64,000 bases of DNA from Burkholderiaceae bacterium (lineage in GTDB: Bacteria > Pseudomonadota > Gammaproteobacteria > Burkholderiales > Burkholderiaceae_F). Positions 63,969-64,000 of this stretch are shown in pieces (the first letter of the stretch is position 1; every line of letters starts with the position of its first letter). A program made the position numbers and the translations under genes. The notes below the pieces were generated by a model that was not told the DNA's origin, ran no database searches, and saw only the letters and a program-made list of their open reading frames with translations. The DNA lies in the NCBI GenBank assembly GCA_019236735.1, contig JAFAIM010000029.1, positions 1 to 64,000 on the forward strand. Direction: 5' to 3'.

Positions 63969-64000
63969 ATGGTCAGGACCGCTGACACTGGTACGAGCGA
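63969..64000 (+). CDS. Start of a gene cut by the window end
   Basis: ATG 63969 follows a strong GGGGAGGG ribosome-binding stretch by about seven bases, and the frame is open to the window end for ten residues (MVRTADTGTS). ArsR genes of this branch are often followed by an SRPBCC gene, which would fit, but ten residues do not allow identification. Confidence 0.4.
   Translation, partial: MVRTADTGTS

Noticed and set aside
63917-63985. 22-residue frame overlapping the ArsR stop as ATGA
   Set aside because: Too short to evaluate and without a motif; the ATG at 63969 has a much better ribosome-binding site.

Overview
The window looks like ordinary chromosome from a GC-rich betaproteobacterium, most likely of the Burkholderiales. 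The reasons are the high GC content, dense gene packing with many 1-4 base stop/start overlaps, the lptFG / pepA / holC / DUF2486 / valS neighbourhood, a cbpA-cbpM chaperone pair, and an oxygen-sensing Fnr protein beside a complete cbb3 oxidase cluster. I see no rRNA, tRNA, CRISPR array, insertion sequence, phage or plasmid genes. No species can be named from the sequence alone.

Layout. 1-7.6 kb: a MOSC protein cut by the window edge, an exported double-thioredoxin protein, glnS coupled to an aminopeptidase P, and two glycosyltransferases of the type annotated as arsenosugar biosynthesis. 7.6-23.7 kb: a signalling-rich stretch with a soluble hybrid histidine kinase, a REC-HTH regulator, a degenerate HD-GYP protein, a membrane-anchored flavoprotein reductase, a MASE1-CHASE-PAS-GGDEF cyclase, an ECF sigma factor with a zinc anti-sigma protein, a subtilisin-like exported protease and a GGDEF-EAL protein. 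23.7-27.3 kb: small metabolic genes (gamma-glutamyltransferase, acylphosphatase, DUF4442, glycerophosphodiester phosphodiesterase).

27.3-38.2 kb is the microaerobic respiration island: ccoI-ccoS-ccoNOQP-ccoG-fixH, then convergent fnr, hemN and a TauE/UreH_2-type membrane protein. Three Fnr-box palindromes (before ccoI, before ccoN, and between fnr and hemN) tie it into one oxygen-controlled circuit. 38.4-42.8 kb holds an acyl-CoA-binding protein, alaS, a TusA-like protein, an anchored protein whose proline-rich tail is broken at a C6 tract, and an exported cupin.

43.0-48.3 kb is one five-gene operon: ABC ATPase, FtsX-like permease, LolA-like periplasmic protein, outer-membrane protein and TetR regulator. 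Its promoter carries two almost identical GGTACC-based operators, one inside the -35/-10 spacer. I judge this the best candidate for an under-described system: a dedicated envelope-trafficking machine under apparent autorepression. 48.2-57.8 kb is the conserved valS-DUF2486-holC / pepA / lptFG block, interrupted by cbpA-cbpM. 57.8-60.2 kb pairs a heme c-binding membrane sensor with a eukaryotic-like Ser/Thr kinase whose tail carries a duplicated domain. The right end holds an MFS transporter, DUF2182 and DUF899 genes and an ArsR regulator with its own palindrome.
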